A stretch of DNA of 64,000 bases, taken from contig CP066886.1 of assembly GCA_016745315.1 (NCBI GenBank), positions 2,666,501 to 2,730,500 on the forward strand, read 5' to 3'. The translations under genes and the position numbers were made by a program. Below the pieces are notes generated by a model. The model did no database searches, was not told the DNA's origin, and saw only the letters and a program-made list of their open reading frames with translations. Positions 16,701 to 26,761 of the stretch are shown here, one piece after another (position 1 is the stretch's first letter; each line of letters opens with the position of its first letter). Origin of the DNA: Arthrospira sp. PCC 9108 (GTDB lineage Bacteria > Cyanobacteriota > Cyanobacteriia > Cyanobacteriales > Microcoleaceae).

Positions 16701-18626
16701 ATGTCAATTCCCCGTATCCATTCCGACACAATTGAGGAGGTTAAAGAAAGAGCTGATATTTATGATATCATCTCTGAAAAGGTGGTGCTTAAACGCCGAG
16801 GGAAAGACTTTGTGGGTCTGTGTCCATTCCATGAAGAAAAAAGCCCAAGTTTTACCGTGAGTCCCAGCAAACAGATGTACTACTGTTTTGGTTGTGGTGC
16901 GGCGGGAAATAGCATTAAGTTTTTAATGGAGTTGGATAAATCCTCCTTTTCTGATGTGGTTTTAGACCTGGCGCGACGCTATAATATCCCCCTCAAAACC
17001 GAATCGCCCGAACAGCATCAGGAGTTCCAAAAGACCCTTTCCTTGCGGGAAAAACTCTATGAGATTTTAGCGATCGCCACCAGTTTTTATCAACACGCAC
17101 TCCGCCAACCCCAGGGAGAAGCAGCTTTAGAATATCTGAAATTTTCCCGCCGTCTGGGAGAGGAAACTATCCAGGAATTTCAGCTAGGTTATGCACCAGG
17201 GGGGTGGGAAAATATTTATAGTTATTTAGTCGAACAAAAAAACTTTCCTGTAGAATTAGTCGAAAAAGCTGGGTTAATTGTTCCCCGCAAAGCCGGGAAT
17301 GGTTATTATGATCGTTTCCGCGATCGCCTAATTATTCCCATTTATGATATCCAGGGAAGAGTGATTGGTTTTGGGGGTCGCAGTTTAGGAGATGAACAGC
17401 CTAAATATCTAAATTCTCCCGAAACAGAACTATTTGATAAAGGGCGAACTTTGTTTTGTTTAGACAAGGCAAAAACGGCTATATCCAAACAAGATATGGC
17501 TGTAGTTGTTGAGGGTTATTTTGATGCGATCGCTCTCCATGCAGCCGGGATTAATTATGTGGTAGCATCCCTAGGAACCGCACTGAGTATTAATCAAATT
17601 CGTCTGCTGCTACGCTATACAGAATCCCAGCAAATTATCCTCAATTTTGATGCCGATGCAGCCGGGACTAAAGCCACAGAAAGAGCCATAGGAGAAATTG
17701 AAACTCTCGCCTATCGTGGGGAAGTAAACCTGAGAATTTTAAACCTTCCCAATGGGAAAGATGCCGATGAATATTTATATATTCACACCCGCCATGATTA
17801 TCAGGATTTGGTAGCAAAAGCACCCTATTTTTTAGAATGGCAAATCAATCAAATTGTCGGCGGTAAAAACATCGAAAATGTCGCCGAATCACAGAGAATA
17901 GCCACAGCCATGGTGGAATTACTCCGCCGAGTCGAAGATTTAAACCAACGCACTGCTTATATTCAATCCTGCGCGGAAATTCTCAGCCAGGGTCAATCAC
18001 GGTTAATTCCCATGTTAGCCGACAGTCTGCGAAAACAGATTAATAAACCAGTAAATAAGCATCATCAAGCATCTACGGCTACTAAATCAAATATTATTTC
18101 CGCTAAACGTGACCGAACTCTGTTAGAAGAAGCCGAAGGTTTGTTGCTGCGGATTTATCTACACTGTCCAGAGTATCGACAGGAAATGATTAACGCTTTG
18201 GAGGCACAAAGTTTAGAATTTAGTTTAACAAAATATCGGTTTTTGTGGATGAAAATTGCGGAAATTGAGTTGAATTTACAGGAACAGCAAGCCAGAGAAG
18301 ATATTGATTTGATTTCCCAACTACAAAACTTTGATCGGGAACATTCATCAGAAATCTCGGAAGTGTCTCATTTATTCTACTTAAACGAAAATAATATCAA
18401 TGATATTCAACGTCCTAGCATGGGGATTCGCACCGCCACAGCTTGCTTAGAATGGGTAATATGTGAAAAACGCTATCTTCAATATTTAGATAAGTGGAAA
18501 AACACTGATATTAAACTTAATTTAGAATTGGCTGAATACTATCAGCAGCAAATCTACGCCGAACAAAAACGCATGAAAGAATTAGAACAACTACGGATGG
18601 TTAAGTTTTCCGAGTTGACTTTTTAA
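16701..18626 (+). CDS. dnaG: DNA primase
   Basis: Synthesises RNA primers at the replication fork. The N-terminal zinc finger is a CHC2 type: C41, H44 (CPFHEEKSPSF), C62 and C65 (CFGCG). The catalytic core includes GFGGRSLG and the TOPRIM segments VVVEGYFDAIAL (metal-binding Glu about 270) and ILNFDADAAGTKA (DxD about 314). The remaining C-terminal part should bind DnaB helicase. At 641 residues it is a full-length bacterial DnaG. It is driven by its own promoter. Confidence 0.97.
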   Translation: MSIPRIHSDTIEEVKERADIYDIISEKVVLKRRGKDFVGLCPFHEEKSPSFTVSPSKQMYYCFGCGAAGNSIKFLMELDKSSFSDVVLDLARRYNIPLKTESPEQHQEFQKTLSLREKLYEILAIATSFYQHALRQPQGEAALEYLKFSRRLGEETIQEFQLGYAPGGWENIYSYLVEQKNFPVELVEKAGLIVPRKAGNGYYDRFRDRLIIPIYDIQGRVIGFGGRSLGDEQPKYLNSPETELFDKGRTLFCLDKAKTAISKQDMAVVVEGYFDAIALHAAGINYVVASLGTALSINQIRLLLRYTESQQIILNFDADAAGTKATERAIGEIETLAYRGEVNLRILNLPNGKDADEYLYIHTRHDYQDLVAKAPYFLEWQINQIVGGKNIENVAESQRIATAMVELLRRVEDLNQRTAYIQSCAEILSQGQSRLIPMLADSLRKQINKPVNKHHQASTATKSNIISAKRDRTLLEEAEGLLLRIYLHCPEYRQEMINALEAQSLEFSLTKYRFLWMKIAEIELNLQEQQAREDIDLISQLQNFDREHSSEISEVSHLFYLNENNINDIQRPSMGIRTATACLEWVICEKRYLQYLDKWKNTDIKLNLELAEYYQQQIYAEQKRMKELEQLRMVKFSELTF

Positions 18627-18789
18627 TGTGGTTTTTGAAAATGGCCTAAGACGGTCTCTGGTTAATTAAAAATGGTCTAAGAAACCGGATTAATTGTAAG
18701 AAAATTCTCATAAAATTATGGCTATCCTGATAGGGATAAAACCTCATGTATAGGGAAATGTAAACCCCTATACTAAAAACCTTTTGGCT

Positions 18790-18969
18790 ATGTTAGCTAA
18801 AACCATGATTCTGTCTATTTATGCGATCGCAGGTATTTTGGCCATGACTCCCATGGTATTAGCCAGCGAATTCACAGAGGATCACCTATCAGAAGAGATA
18901 GCCGAAGCCGCCTCCCGAGAGGAAGCGGAAGCCGATCGCATTCAGCAAACCAGACCCCCCAGAGGCTAA
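18790..18969 (+). CDS. Small secreted protein with signal peptide, hypothetical
   Basis: A 59-residue product from ATG 18790 (a TTG lies two codons upstream). The first 27 residues form a clear signal peptide (positive start, hydrophobic stretch SIYAIAGILAMTPMV, cleavage after ALA near LAS). The mature part is short, acidic and Ala/Glu-rich and ends QQTRPPRG. No family is recognised. Its stop abuts the stop of the convergent WD40 gene. The clear signal peptide supports it as a real gene. Confidence 0.55.
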   Translation: MLAKTMILSIYAIAGILAMTPMVLASEFTEDHLSEEIAEAASREEAEADRIQQTRPPRG

Positions 18970-21900
18970 TCAATTACAAATATTAGGATTAATCGCGGGG
19001 TTATCATTATGACGATTTAAATAATTTTGCAGGCGATCGCAAGCCTGATCAAGTAAATAATCAACCTGGTTAAAATTGCTATAATCCAACTCCCAAAACA
19101 CCATGCGGTTATCAGCATCAGTAGCCACCAATATTTGGTCATCCGCACTAAAATTAACTGATAAAACCGGCTTAATTCCCACTTCCAGAGTCGTGATTAG
19201 CTGACCAGAACGATCCCACAGTTTCACCGTCCCATCCTGACTCGCAGAAGCCAGGATCTCCCCAGTTGAATTAAAACTCAAATCAAACACCACCCGGTTA
19301 TGTCGTCCTATAGTAGTAGTTGTAATTGGTGTCCAGTCGGAAGTATTCCACAATTTCACCGAGCCATCCCCCGTCGCCACAGCCAGGAGAGTTCCATTAG
19401 GACTAAAAGCCACCTTAGAGAAGTGACTACCATGGGAAAGGTCGCGAATTAAAGAACCGTTGATATCCCAAATTTTAATAGTATTTTCACCCACAGAAGC
19501 CATGATTTTAGCCGGTTGATTAAAATCAATATCATTAATTCTATCTGTATGTCCAATCAGAGTAGTTTCTAATACTCCATTAAGATCCCATAACCGAATG
19601 ATTTGATCATCACTAACCGAAGCAATTTTTTGACCATCAGGACTAAAACTGACAGTCCACACTGGGAAATCATGGTTGATAGTCCTTAAAACATCACCTT
19701 CTGTATTCCAAATTTTCACCGTTTTATCATTACTAGCAGAAGCAATTAGTTGACTATCAGGACTAAAGCTGATATTATTAACAGTATCTGTATGTTCATC
19801 AAACATTAGCCTAATATTTAGGGAATTAGTCTCCCAAATTATCGCCATATTATTGCTAGATACTGAAGCTATTAACTCACTATTCGGGCTAAAAATAGCG
19901 TTATAAATATCACTAGGAGATTCCCAGACTCTGGGGAGGTTTTGTAGTCCCCAAAAACGGATAGAACCATCTGCACTGGCGGAAATTAGCGTTTGACTGT
20001 CGGGAGTAAAAATCGCCTGATTGACAGTATTTCTATGACCCCGGAGAGTAGAAACCAAAATTCCCTCATAGTTCCAAAGTTTGATAGTTGTATCGGTGCT
20101 GGCTGTCACAATAAGGCGACCATCAGCACTAAAATTAACGCTATTTACCGACTTTTCATGACCTGTTAAAGTTGTCGATAATGTTCCGTCAGGGTTCCAC
20201 AGTTTCACCGTATTATCATTACTAGCAGAAGCCAGTATTTGAGAGTCTGGACTAAATTTAACACTCCAAATTGCTTGGTCATGACCCTGAAAACTGTTGA
20301 TTAATTCTCCCTGGCGATTCCATAATTTAATTACCCCTATTTCATCAGAGGAAACAATCAACTGTTCATCAGGACTAAAACTTACAGATAAAACCTCCGC
20401 TTCGTGTCCGGTTAATATGGCGATGGTGTCACCGTCACGACTCCACAGACGAATAGTTCTATCTTCACTCCCAGAGGCTAACTGCTGACCATCTGGACTA
20501 AAACTTAGCCATTGTATATCGCTGGTATGTCCTATTAGGGTGTTAATTAAAGTTCCATCAGGTCGCCAGAGTTTGATATTTTCATCCTCCCCCGCTGAAG
20601 CTATAATCGATTGTTGACTGGAGGAATGCGGACTAAAAACCACGCGACGAATTTTGCGTTTATTGGCTAACCAACTTCCTATTAATTCCCGATTTTGGTT
20701 CCAGATCCTGATTGTACCATCTTGATCGCCTGATACTATTTGATCACCATCAGGGTTAACACTGACGCTGAGAATACCGCCAAAAGATTCGGAGAGGCGA
20801 TCGCGTTCTCGGAATATATTATTAACTTCCCACAGAGAACTAGCCGTGCGGCGTTCAATTTCCGTAAGTGGTTCCCTTTGCAGAATTCTACCAGCTTCCA
20901 TAGCAGTTAGGGAGGCTTTCAGTTGATCCGTTTCCCCTTTTAACAAAGCCAAATATTCATAATTAAACTTAGCTAATTTTAGTTGTTGTTCCTGGGTTTT
21001 AGTATTTAGCCACAACATTAATACTGCTATTGATAATAAACTCAACCCTATACATAAGCCAATCGTATTAACTAGCCTTTTCCTCAAAACTTGATTAATT
21101 TCGGTAATCTCCGCTTCGGCTTGCTGTCTTTTTTGTTTCTCCAGTTGCAGCTTAGAAACTAATTCACTACTCCGTTGTTCCCGAATAAAAGACACTAGGT
21201 AATCATGGACAAGCTGATAGCGTTCTTCTGGAATTTCTGGGAGTAAACAGACTAACCCAGATAACACAAATATTTTTAAGACTGTATCTAGTTGATCCGT
21301 GATTTTTAGGTTATCCGCTAAACTTTGTAAATCTCGATTCAAAGCATACCGAGTTTTTAAGGGTCGGTTGTTATATTCATCTGTCAGTAAATATAAGACT
21401 AATTCGGCGATGTCTTTATTTTCCGCACCACAGTCCGCCACTACTTCCTCTAAATAACTCTCTACTAACCGCCTTTTTGGTCCTTTTAGGCGATATTCTT
21501 CCAAGGTGGTGATTTGATTAGTGTAAAGTTGAGAACCGACAATTTGTAGTTCAATGGGTCGGACTTCTCCCGACTCTCCGGCTAATTCTTGTACCAGTTG
21601 CTTAATTAATTCCGGTTCTAAGATAAATTGAGTTTTAGCGGTTAAATTTTGAATAACTGAGGCGGCATCTTCCGGGACGAAATTACCTAAATAATAGAGA
21701 ATATTCTTGTCTAAAATATTGTCGTTAACAGCATCAAAGTATTTTAAACGATTTCCTTCTAGCAGGTGGTGTAAGTAGTCCTGACGCAGTGCAAAAATAG
21801 TTTTAATATAGGGAATATTCAAACATTCCCGTAAAAATTGATAAAATTCTTCTCGCTTTTGGGGTTCCTTGGTGGCTACGAAAAACTCTTCAAATTTATC

Positions 21901-22050
21901 GAAAATAATAATCATCACTAAATTCCGATAATTCAGAACCTGTAGTTGGTCTAAAATTTCGGTCGGGTTAGTTAAAAAACCTGAGTCTAATTCAGAGTTA
22001 TCTAATTTGGATAAAGCTGTGGCGATCGCATTACTGAGTCCCCCACCCAA
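18970..22050 (-). CDS. STAND NTPase/WD40 protein, C-terminal part (frameshifted)
   Basis: The 1026-codon distal part of a large signalling protein. It begins in the middle of a STAND/AAA NTPase domain, after Walker A: the Walker B-like MIIIFDKFEEFF is here and Walker A is in the upstream ORF. A helical region and one membrane helix follow (about 330-350, LCIGLSLLSIAVLMLWL). Then come 14 WD40 repeats with SPDG/SASxDxTVKLW signatures, enough for two seven-bladed propellers. The apparent TTG start (TTGGGTGGG) lies in the G run where the frame breaks, so an independent gene is unlikely. Proteins of this plan are ligand- or partner-activated ATPase switches, some of them in antiviral defence; the role here is unknown. 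Confidence 0.85.
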   Translation of the reverse strand: MGGGLSNAIATALSKLDNSELDSGFLTNPTEILDQLQVLNYRNLVMIIIFDKFEEFFVATKEPQKREEFYQFLRECLNIPYIKTIFALRQDYLHHLLEGNRLKYFDAVNDNILDKNILYYLGNFVPEDAASVIQNLTAKTQFILEPELIKQLVQELAGESGEVRPIELQIVGSQLYTNQITTLEEYRLKGPKRRLVESYLEEVVADCGAENKDIAELVLYLLTDEYNNRPLKTRYALNRDLQSLADNLKITDQLDTVLKIFVLSGLVCLLPEIPEERYQLVHDYLVSFIREQRSSELVSKLQLEKQKRQQAEAEITEINQVLRKRLVNTIGLCIGLSLLSIAVLMLWLNTKTQEQQLKLAKFNYEYLALLKGETDQLKASLTAMEAGRILQREPLTEIERRTASSLWEVNNIFRERDRLSESFGGILSVSVNPDGDQIVSGDQDGTIRIWNQNRELIGSWLANKRKIRRVVFSPHSSSQQSIIASAGEDENIKLWRPDGTLINTLIGHTSDIQWLSFSPDGQQLASGSEDRTIRLWSRDGDTIAILTGHEAEVLSVSFSPDEQLIVSSDEIGVIKLWNRQGELINSFQGHDQAIWSVKFSPDSQILASASNDNTVKLWNPDGTLSTTLTGHEKSVNSVNFSADGRLIVTASTDTTIKLWNYEGILVSTLRGHRNTVNQAIFTPDSQTLISASADGSIRFWGLQNLPRVWESPSDIYNAIFSPNSELIASVSSNNMAIIWETNSLNIRLMFDEHTDTVNNISFSPDSQLIASASNDKTVKIWNTEGDVLRTINHDFPVWTVSFSPDGQKIASVSDDQIIRLWDLNGVLETTLIGHTDRINDIDFNQPAKIMASVGENTIKIWDINGSLIRDLSHGSHFSKVAFSPNGTLLAVATGDGSVKLWNTSDWTPITTTTIGRHNRVVFDLSFNSTGEILASASQDGTVKLWDRSGQLITTLEVGIKPVLSVNFSADDQILVATDADNRMVFWELDYSNFNQVDYLLDQACDRLQNYLNRHNDNPAINPNICN

Positions 22051-23771
22051 TTAGTGTAGGTTTTTTGATAAATCGGGATAACTTTCCTAGCTTGAATCAA
22101 TGTATTTTTATGTCTCAGTTGGGGAATAATTCCGGCTTGTAACAAAGAACTTTTACCAACTCCCGATGGTCCATAAATTACCGTTAATTTATATCTGTCT
22201 TCCCCCAGACGTTTCATTAATTGGTCAATATCTTGCAATCTTCCCGAAGCCGTCATTTCGGAATTAATTAAAGTCCGATCGCCAGATTTTGGATAACTGG
22301 GATTAGTAATTAATTGGCTTTCCTGTAATGCTCCCGCACCGATAAAAGGCCGAAAACTAAACTGTTGTTCTATTTCCCGCTGTTGCTGTTTGACTTGATA
22401 GGCGGCGAGATATTCACCTTGTCTAAAATAGCTGTCGTGTAACTGGTGAAAAATTTTAATATATAGTTCTGGATCATAACACGGCTTCGTCAATTTCTGG
22501 GCGGTTTTTAAAGTAGCGATCGCCTCTTCATGTTCTCCTAAGCCTTGTTGAGATCTCCCTAAACACAGCAAATACCATCCCCAATGATAAGAACGTTCCC
22601 AATCTAACTTGCGGAGATATTCAGAGGGATTATTAACCTGGGAATTTTCCGATAAATTACTGTTGATAATTTCCAGAGATTTCTGTATAATATACTTAGC
22701 AGTTTTGAAGTTACCATGAGCCAATTGTACTTCGGCTAAAAAGTGGTAAGCGCGAGCAGATCTAAAGGAATGGGACTGGTTTTGATGCAAATCTAAAGCC
22801 CAATTAGCCACTTCGTCTAACTCTGACCAATTTTCCAAATAGTGTAATATTTCCCCCAAAGCGTTAATAAACTTAGCCACCAAATCCGGTCGATCAGCCG
22901 CCTCAAATTCCCGTAAAGACTGCCGATAATAGTCTGTAGCTTTGGCGCAGGCTTCCCACTTTTCCCCCCGGTTCATCATCCCATAGTAACGCCACCAAAA
23001 ACCCAAATAAAACAGAACATGACCACAGCCTAAGCGGTTGTTAGTCTGCTGCCACAATGCTAAACTCCGTTCGTAATGCTGTAATGATTCCTGAGTAGTA
23101 TTATCGGCAATTCGACCTAGTATCAACTCTAAACTAGCTTCTAAATCCTGAGCAAGAGTTACTCCCCGCTGTTGGAGATCCTGTTGTGCGGATTCTAGTT
23201 CATTGCGTAGGGGAGAACCCCTTTCCAACTCCAGGGTAGCCTCATCTAAAAAAATAGTTGCGCCGCTATCGAGTAACTGTTCTAAAATCTGATTAGTCGT
23301 CTGTTTCAGGAAGCCAATAAGATGCTCAGTTTCAACCTGGAAGTGAATTGTAGTGGCGAAACTATGAAAATCTGGGACTAAGCGAATCATCATCGACACC
23401 AATTGATCGCTGACCCACAAAATCAACGGAAACTCAAAATTGCGAAATTCCTCCCGCATTTGATTAGTCGCTTTGAGTACCCCTTGCAAATTATGCACCG
23501 ACTCCAAGCCAAACACCATCAAAGCTGATGGCATTTCCCCCTCTAGGCTATCAAAAATGGTCGTATAGAGAGTTTTAGCCTTGGGGTCTAAAACTAATTC
23601 TCGAATGGGAAGAGGACAATCTACCCGCAACTGTTGCACAATAGTTTCCCGAACCAAACGGTAATTGCAACAGGCGAGAATCAACGAAAAATCACCCTGG
23701 AGGCGAGTAATACTGCGGATCAGAGTTCTGATCGCGTCTTGGTTAGCCTTTTCCCCATCGTACATTCTCAA
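22002..23771 (-). CDS. STAND NTPase/WD40 protein, N-terminal part (frameshifted)
   Basis: The 589-codon proximal part of the same gene. Residues about 1-165 look like an inactive STAND-like alpha/beta domain (LILACCNYRLV, ALMVFGLESV) with no P-loop. Residues 170-480 are helical TPR-like repeats. The end carries a good Walker A, YGPSGVGKSSLLQAGIIPQL, after which the frame runs out in YTNWVGDS. One extra G in the GGGGG run at about 22040-22044 joins this ORF to the downstream one as TNWVGGLSNAIATAL, giving a protein of about 1600 residues. The tract could be a sequencing under-call, a real mutation or a phase-variable switch. Confidence 0.82.
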   Translation of the reverse strand: MRMYDGEKANQDAIRTLIRSITRLQGDFSLILACCNYRLVRETIVQQLRVDCPLPIRELVLDPKAKTLYTTIFDSLEGEMPSALMVFGLESVHNLQGVLKATNQMREEFRNFEFPLILWVSDQLVSMMIRLVPDFHSFATTIHFQVETEHLIGFLKQTTNQILEQLLDSGATIFLDEATLELERGSPLRNELESAQQDLQQRGVTLAQDLEASLELILGRIADNTTQESLQHYERSLALWQQTNNRLGCGHVLFYLGFWWRYYGMMNRGEKWEACAKATDYYRQSLREFEAADRPDLVAKFINALGEILHYLENWSELDEVANWALDLHQNQSHSFRSARAYHFLAEVQLAHGNFKTAKYIIQKSLEIINSNLSENSQVNNPSEYLRKLDWERSYHWGWYLLCLGRSQQGLGEHEEAIATLKTAQKLTKPCYDPELYIKIFHQLHDSYFRQGEYLAAYQVKQQQREIEQQFSFRPFIGAGALQESQLITNPSYPKSGDRTLINSEMTASGRLQDIDQLMKRLGEDRYKLTVIYGPSGVGKSSLLQAGIIPQLRHKNTLIQARKVIPIYQKTYTNWVGDSVMRSPQLYPN

Positions 23772-23877
23772 ATTCCATCACTTCTTGGTTAACCTGGTGC
23801 AACTTCTGCATCGCGCGATCGCACATCAACCTATCTAGCCGGGGAAAAGCGCTAAAATCATCTCAGCCTAGTTTCCC

Positions 23878-24312
23878 CTAAGCGATCGCATTAAACTCCT
23901 CACTTACCAACCGTCGCAGGATCTCCGTTACCTCTGCAGCCATACGAGCATCTAACCGGATTGATTCCTGATTATAATCTTGAAAATTGGTGATGGGAAT
24001 AGCTCCCCGCAAAGTCATCGAGATAGTTCGTAATCGAGAAGGTTGTGTCGCCTGTCCAGTCTGGCTAGGAAGCCGATCTATAAACTGCACAAAGGCTACA
24101 TAGGTGGTTTCAATGCTGTTGCGAACTTGACTAGGGCCATGTCCCAACTTCGACAGAATCACCGGAGCATAAATAACATCCGTCAATCCTAAAGCATCTA
24201 AGGCAACATCTACAAATCTAGCTGTATCCTGACCCAAAGCTGGAATCAGATATTTAAGGGTTTCCCAAGTCACCCCGGTAGTTGAGCTTCCGGGGTTAGA
24301 TGATAATGCCAT
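23878..24312 (-). CDS. Hypothetical protein, C-terminal part (frameshifted)
   Basis: A 144-codon ORF whose real sequence probably begins in the upstream ORF. Its first 13 codons (MALSSNPGSSTTG) overlap that ORF in another frame and look spurious, while VTWETLKYLIPALGQDTARFVD reads as a natural continuation of it. Adding one G to the GGGG run near 24272-24276 fuses them. The family is not recognised. Fused, the protein would be about 400 residues, with no signal peptide. Confidence 0.6.
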   Translation of the reverse strand: MALSSNPGSSTTGVTWETLKYLIPALGQDTARFVDVALDALGLTDVIYAPVILSKLGHGPSQVRNSIETTYVAFVQFIDRLPSQTGQATQPSRLRTISMTLRGAIPITNFQDYNQESIRLDARMAAEVTEILRRLVSEEFNAIA

Positions 24313-25085
24313 CCTACCATAGAAATTATCCGAGTCAGATCATAGGCAGATAACAGATTCTGACCTCGCGGAGCATCCTCGACCGCAGATAATAGCACCT
24401 TTTGGCTTTTGGCATCCACCAATCGCGGATTTTGAATAAACGCATCCTCCCCGTAGTCCCCACGAAATTCTAGGTTTTGATTACCTGTGATTTTGATGAG
24501 CCAACGTTCCAAACCTGAACGGGACTCAAATCGTTTGAGCATCCCTGACAAGGCGTTAGAGGTGGCGATTTTTCTTCTGTAGCTGACGATATCCGCCATA
24601 GCATCAACAAAGGAAAAATCCGGCTTGCGGCCTTGAGGATCTCGAAATACCCAGTTCCCAATCTTAGCATCAGGGAATTTAGTATTTACCTGGGATAATA
24701 TATTTAAGCCTGCTATAATCTTGGTGGTAGTGCGAAACTGGACACTCTCCAGGGCGTTTTTTATCATCCAGATAGTTTGGAATTGGTCATCAATAAACCG
24801 ACCTACACAAACGCAAGCCTGTAGAATCTCCGGGTCCAGGAAGTTAAGGTAGGTAGTGTTGATTTTGGGAACTTTTCCTCGATTAGGATAGGGGCTAAAA
24901 TCCATGGGTTTTTGTTCCAAGTAAATCGGATAGTTGGAAAGTTCGGCTTGATATGGGGAATTTTCAATCCCTCTATCCAAAAAGGCCAATTGGCTGGCAT
25001 TCGCTTCCTGGTCTAATTCTATTTGGAGGAACTCCTCAAAAACAGCAGCCCGGTTTTTAGCTTGTGCGAGCAAGGTCTGGTTCAT
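24270..25085 (-). CDS. Hypothetical protein, N-terminal part (frameshifted)
   Basis: A 271-codon ORF ending ISMVGWHYHLTPEAQLPG just past a G run. The sequence is soluble and mixed alpha/beta. SNALSGMLKRFES and the MVGWHYHL segment give a vague impression of a serine-hydrolase/beta-lactamase-like fold, but no catalytic motif could be fixed, so no function is assigned. It is divergent from gatB (128 bp apart) and lies upstream of the STAND gene on the same strand. Confidence 0.65.
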   Translation of the reverse strand: MNQTLLAQAKNRAAVFEEFLQIELDQEANASQLAFLDRGIENSPYQAELSNYPIYLEQKPMDFSPYPNRGKVPKINTTYLNFLDPEILQACVCVGRFIDDQFQTIWMIKNALESVQFRTTTKIIAGLNILSQVNTKFPDAKIGNWVFRDPQGRKPDFSFVDAMADIVSYRRKIATSNALSGMLKRFESRSGLERWLIKITGNQNLEFRGDYGEDAFIQNPRLVDAKSQKVLLSAVEDAPRGQNLLSAYDLTRIISMVGWHYHLTPEAQLPG

Positions 25086-25212
25086 TATGGTCTATTCGGG
25101 GTTGTGCATTTTCTCGAATGCGATCGCATTCCCAATCATATCATCGGCAGCATAAGTTAAGATAAGAGACAATGTACAATCTCATTATTGTTGCTCAATT
25201 GCTACATCGCTT

Positions 25213-26697
25213 ATGTCTACTCTAGCACCAGTAAAAACCGAGTATGAGGCTGTCATAGGCTTAGAAACCCACTGTCAGCTTAGTACCGAAACTAAAATCT
25301 TCTCTAACTCCTCGACCCAGTTTGGTGCTGACCCTAACACCAATATTGATCCCATCTGTCTAGGTCTGCCGGGAGTGCTTCCGGTTTTAAATCAAAAGGT
25401 GTTAGAGTATGCAGTTAAAGCCGCCTCAGCCCTTAATTGTGAAATTGCGCCCTATAGTAAGTTCGATCGCAAACAATATTTTTATCCAGATCTGCCCAAA
25501 AATTATCAGATTTCCCAATTTGATCTACCTATTGCTACTAATGGCTGGCTGGAAATTGAGATTGTCGATGAGAATAATAATCCTATCCGTAAACGCATAG
25601 GTATTACCCGCCTCCACATGGAAGAAGATGCGGGAAAACTTGTTCATGGAGGTAGCGATCGCCTATCGGGTTCTACTTATTCTATGGTAGACTTTAATCG
25701 GGCAGGTATCCCCCTAGTGGAAATTGTCTCAGAACCTGATATCCGTTCCGGTTTAGAAGCCGCTGAATACGCCCAAGAATTGCGCCGCATTGTCCGCTAT
25801 TTAGGGGTTAGTGATGGGAATATGCAAGAAGGTTCCCTACGCTGTGATGTGAATATTTCCGTGCGTCCCGTCGGTCAAAAAGAATTTGGCACTAAAGTTG
25901 AAATTAAAAACATGAACTCCTTTAGTGCAATTCAAAGGGCGATCGACTACGAAATAGAACGCCAAATTGCCGCCCTAGAAGCCGGAGAGTCTCTTATTCA
26001 AGAAACCCGTCTCTGGGAAGAAGGCAGCCAACGCACTATCAGCATGAGAAGTAAAGAGGGTTCCAGCGATTACCGCTATTTCCCAGAACCTGACCTTCCT
26101 CCTATTCAAGTATCAGCGGAACAATTGAAACAATGGAAGTCGGAATTACCAGAACTTCCCGCCCAAAAACGACACCGTTACGAGACGGACTTGGGATTAT
26201 CTGCCTATGATACTCGTGTACTCACGGACGATCGCACTGTGGCGGAATATTTCGAGGCTACAGTAGCAGCAGGCGCAGATACTAAACAAGCGGCTAACTG
26301 GTTAATGGGGGATATTACGGCCTATCTGAAAAATGAAAAACTGGCAATTAATGACATTCCCCTTAAACCCGCTGAACTAGCGGAACTAATTGCTCTGATT
26401 GGCGACAATACCATTAGTGGTAAAATCGCTAAAGATATCCTGCCGGAACTTTTGACTAAGGGTGGTTCCCCTAAACAACTGGTTGAGAAAAAAGGCTTAA
26501 TCCAGATTTCTGACACAGGGGAATTAGAAGCGATTATCGATGAAGTTATAGCTAGTCATCCCCAGGAAGTTGAAAAATTCAAGGCTGGTAAAACTAAGCT
26601 AAAAGGTTTCTTTGTGGGACAGGTTATGAAGAAAACCCAAGGACGCGCCGACCCGCAGTTAACTAACAAGTTAATCTCTCAAAAGCTGGAAGGTTAG
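25213..26697 (+). CDS. gatB: Asp-tRNA(Asn)/Glu-tRNA(Gln) amidotransferase subunit B
   Basis: The subunit of GatCAB that binds misacylated tRNA and activates it for amidation to Gln-tRNA(Gln) or Asn-tRNA(Asn). At 494 residues it is full length. The N-terminal motif EAVIGLETHCQL, the HMEEDAGKLVH segment and KNMNSFSAIQRAI are family hallmarks. The C-terminal helical GatB/YqeY-like domain (about 340-494, from LMGDITAYLKN) contacts the tRNA. gatA and gatC are not nearby, which is usual for cyanobacteria. Confidence 0.97.
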   Translation: MSTLAPVKTEYEAVIGLETHCQLSTETKIFSNSSTQFGADPNTNIDPICLGLPGVLPVLNQKVLEYAVKAASALNCEIAPYSKFDRKQYFYPDLPKNYQISQFDLPIATNGWLEIEIVDENNNPIRKRIGITRLHMEEDAGKLVHGGSDRLSGSTYSMVDFNRAGIPLVEIVSEPDIRSGLEAAEYAQELRRIVRYLGVSDGNMQEGSLRCDVNISVRPVGQKEFGTKVEIKNMNSFSAIQRAIDYEIERQIAALEAGESLIQETRLWEEGSQRTISMRSKEGSSDYRYFPEPDLPPIQVSAEQLKQWKSELPELPAQKRHRYETDLGLSAYDTRVLTDDRTVAEYFEATVAAGADTKQAANWLMGDITAYLKNEKLAINDIPLKPAELAELIALIGDNTISGKIAKDILPELLTKGGSPKQLVEKKGLIQISDTGELEAIIDEVIASHPQEVEKFKAGKTKLKGFFVGQVMKKTQGRADPQLTNKLISQKLEG

Positions 26698-26761
26698 TTA
26701 GTTCTTTTAAGCCTCTCTCTCCCTTCTACGGAGAGGGTTGCTACGCCCTCCCCTTAATCAA

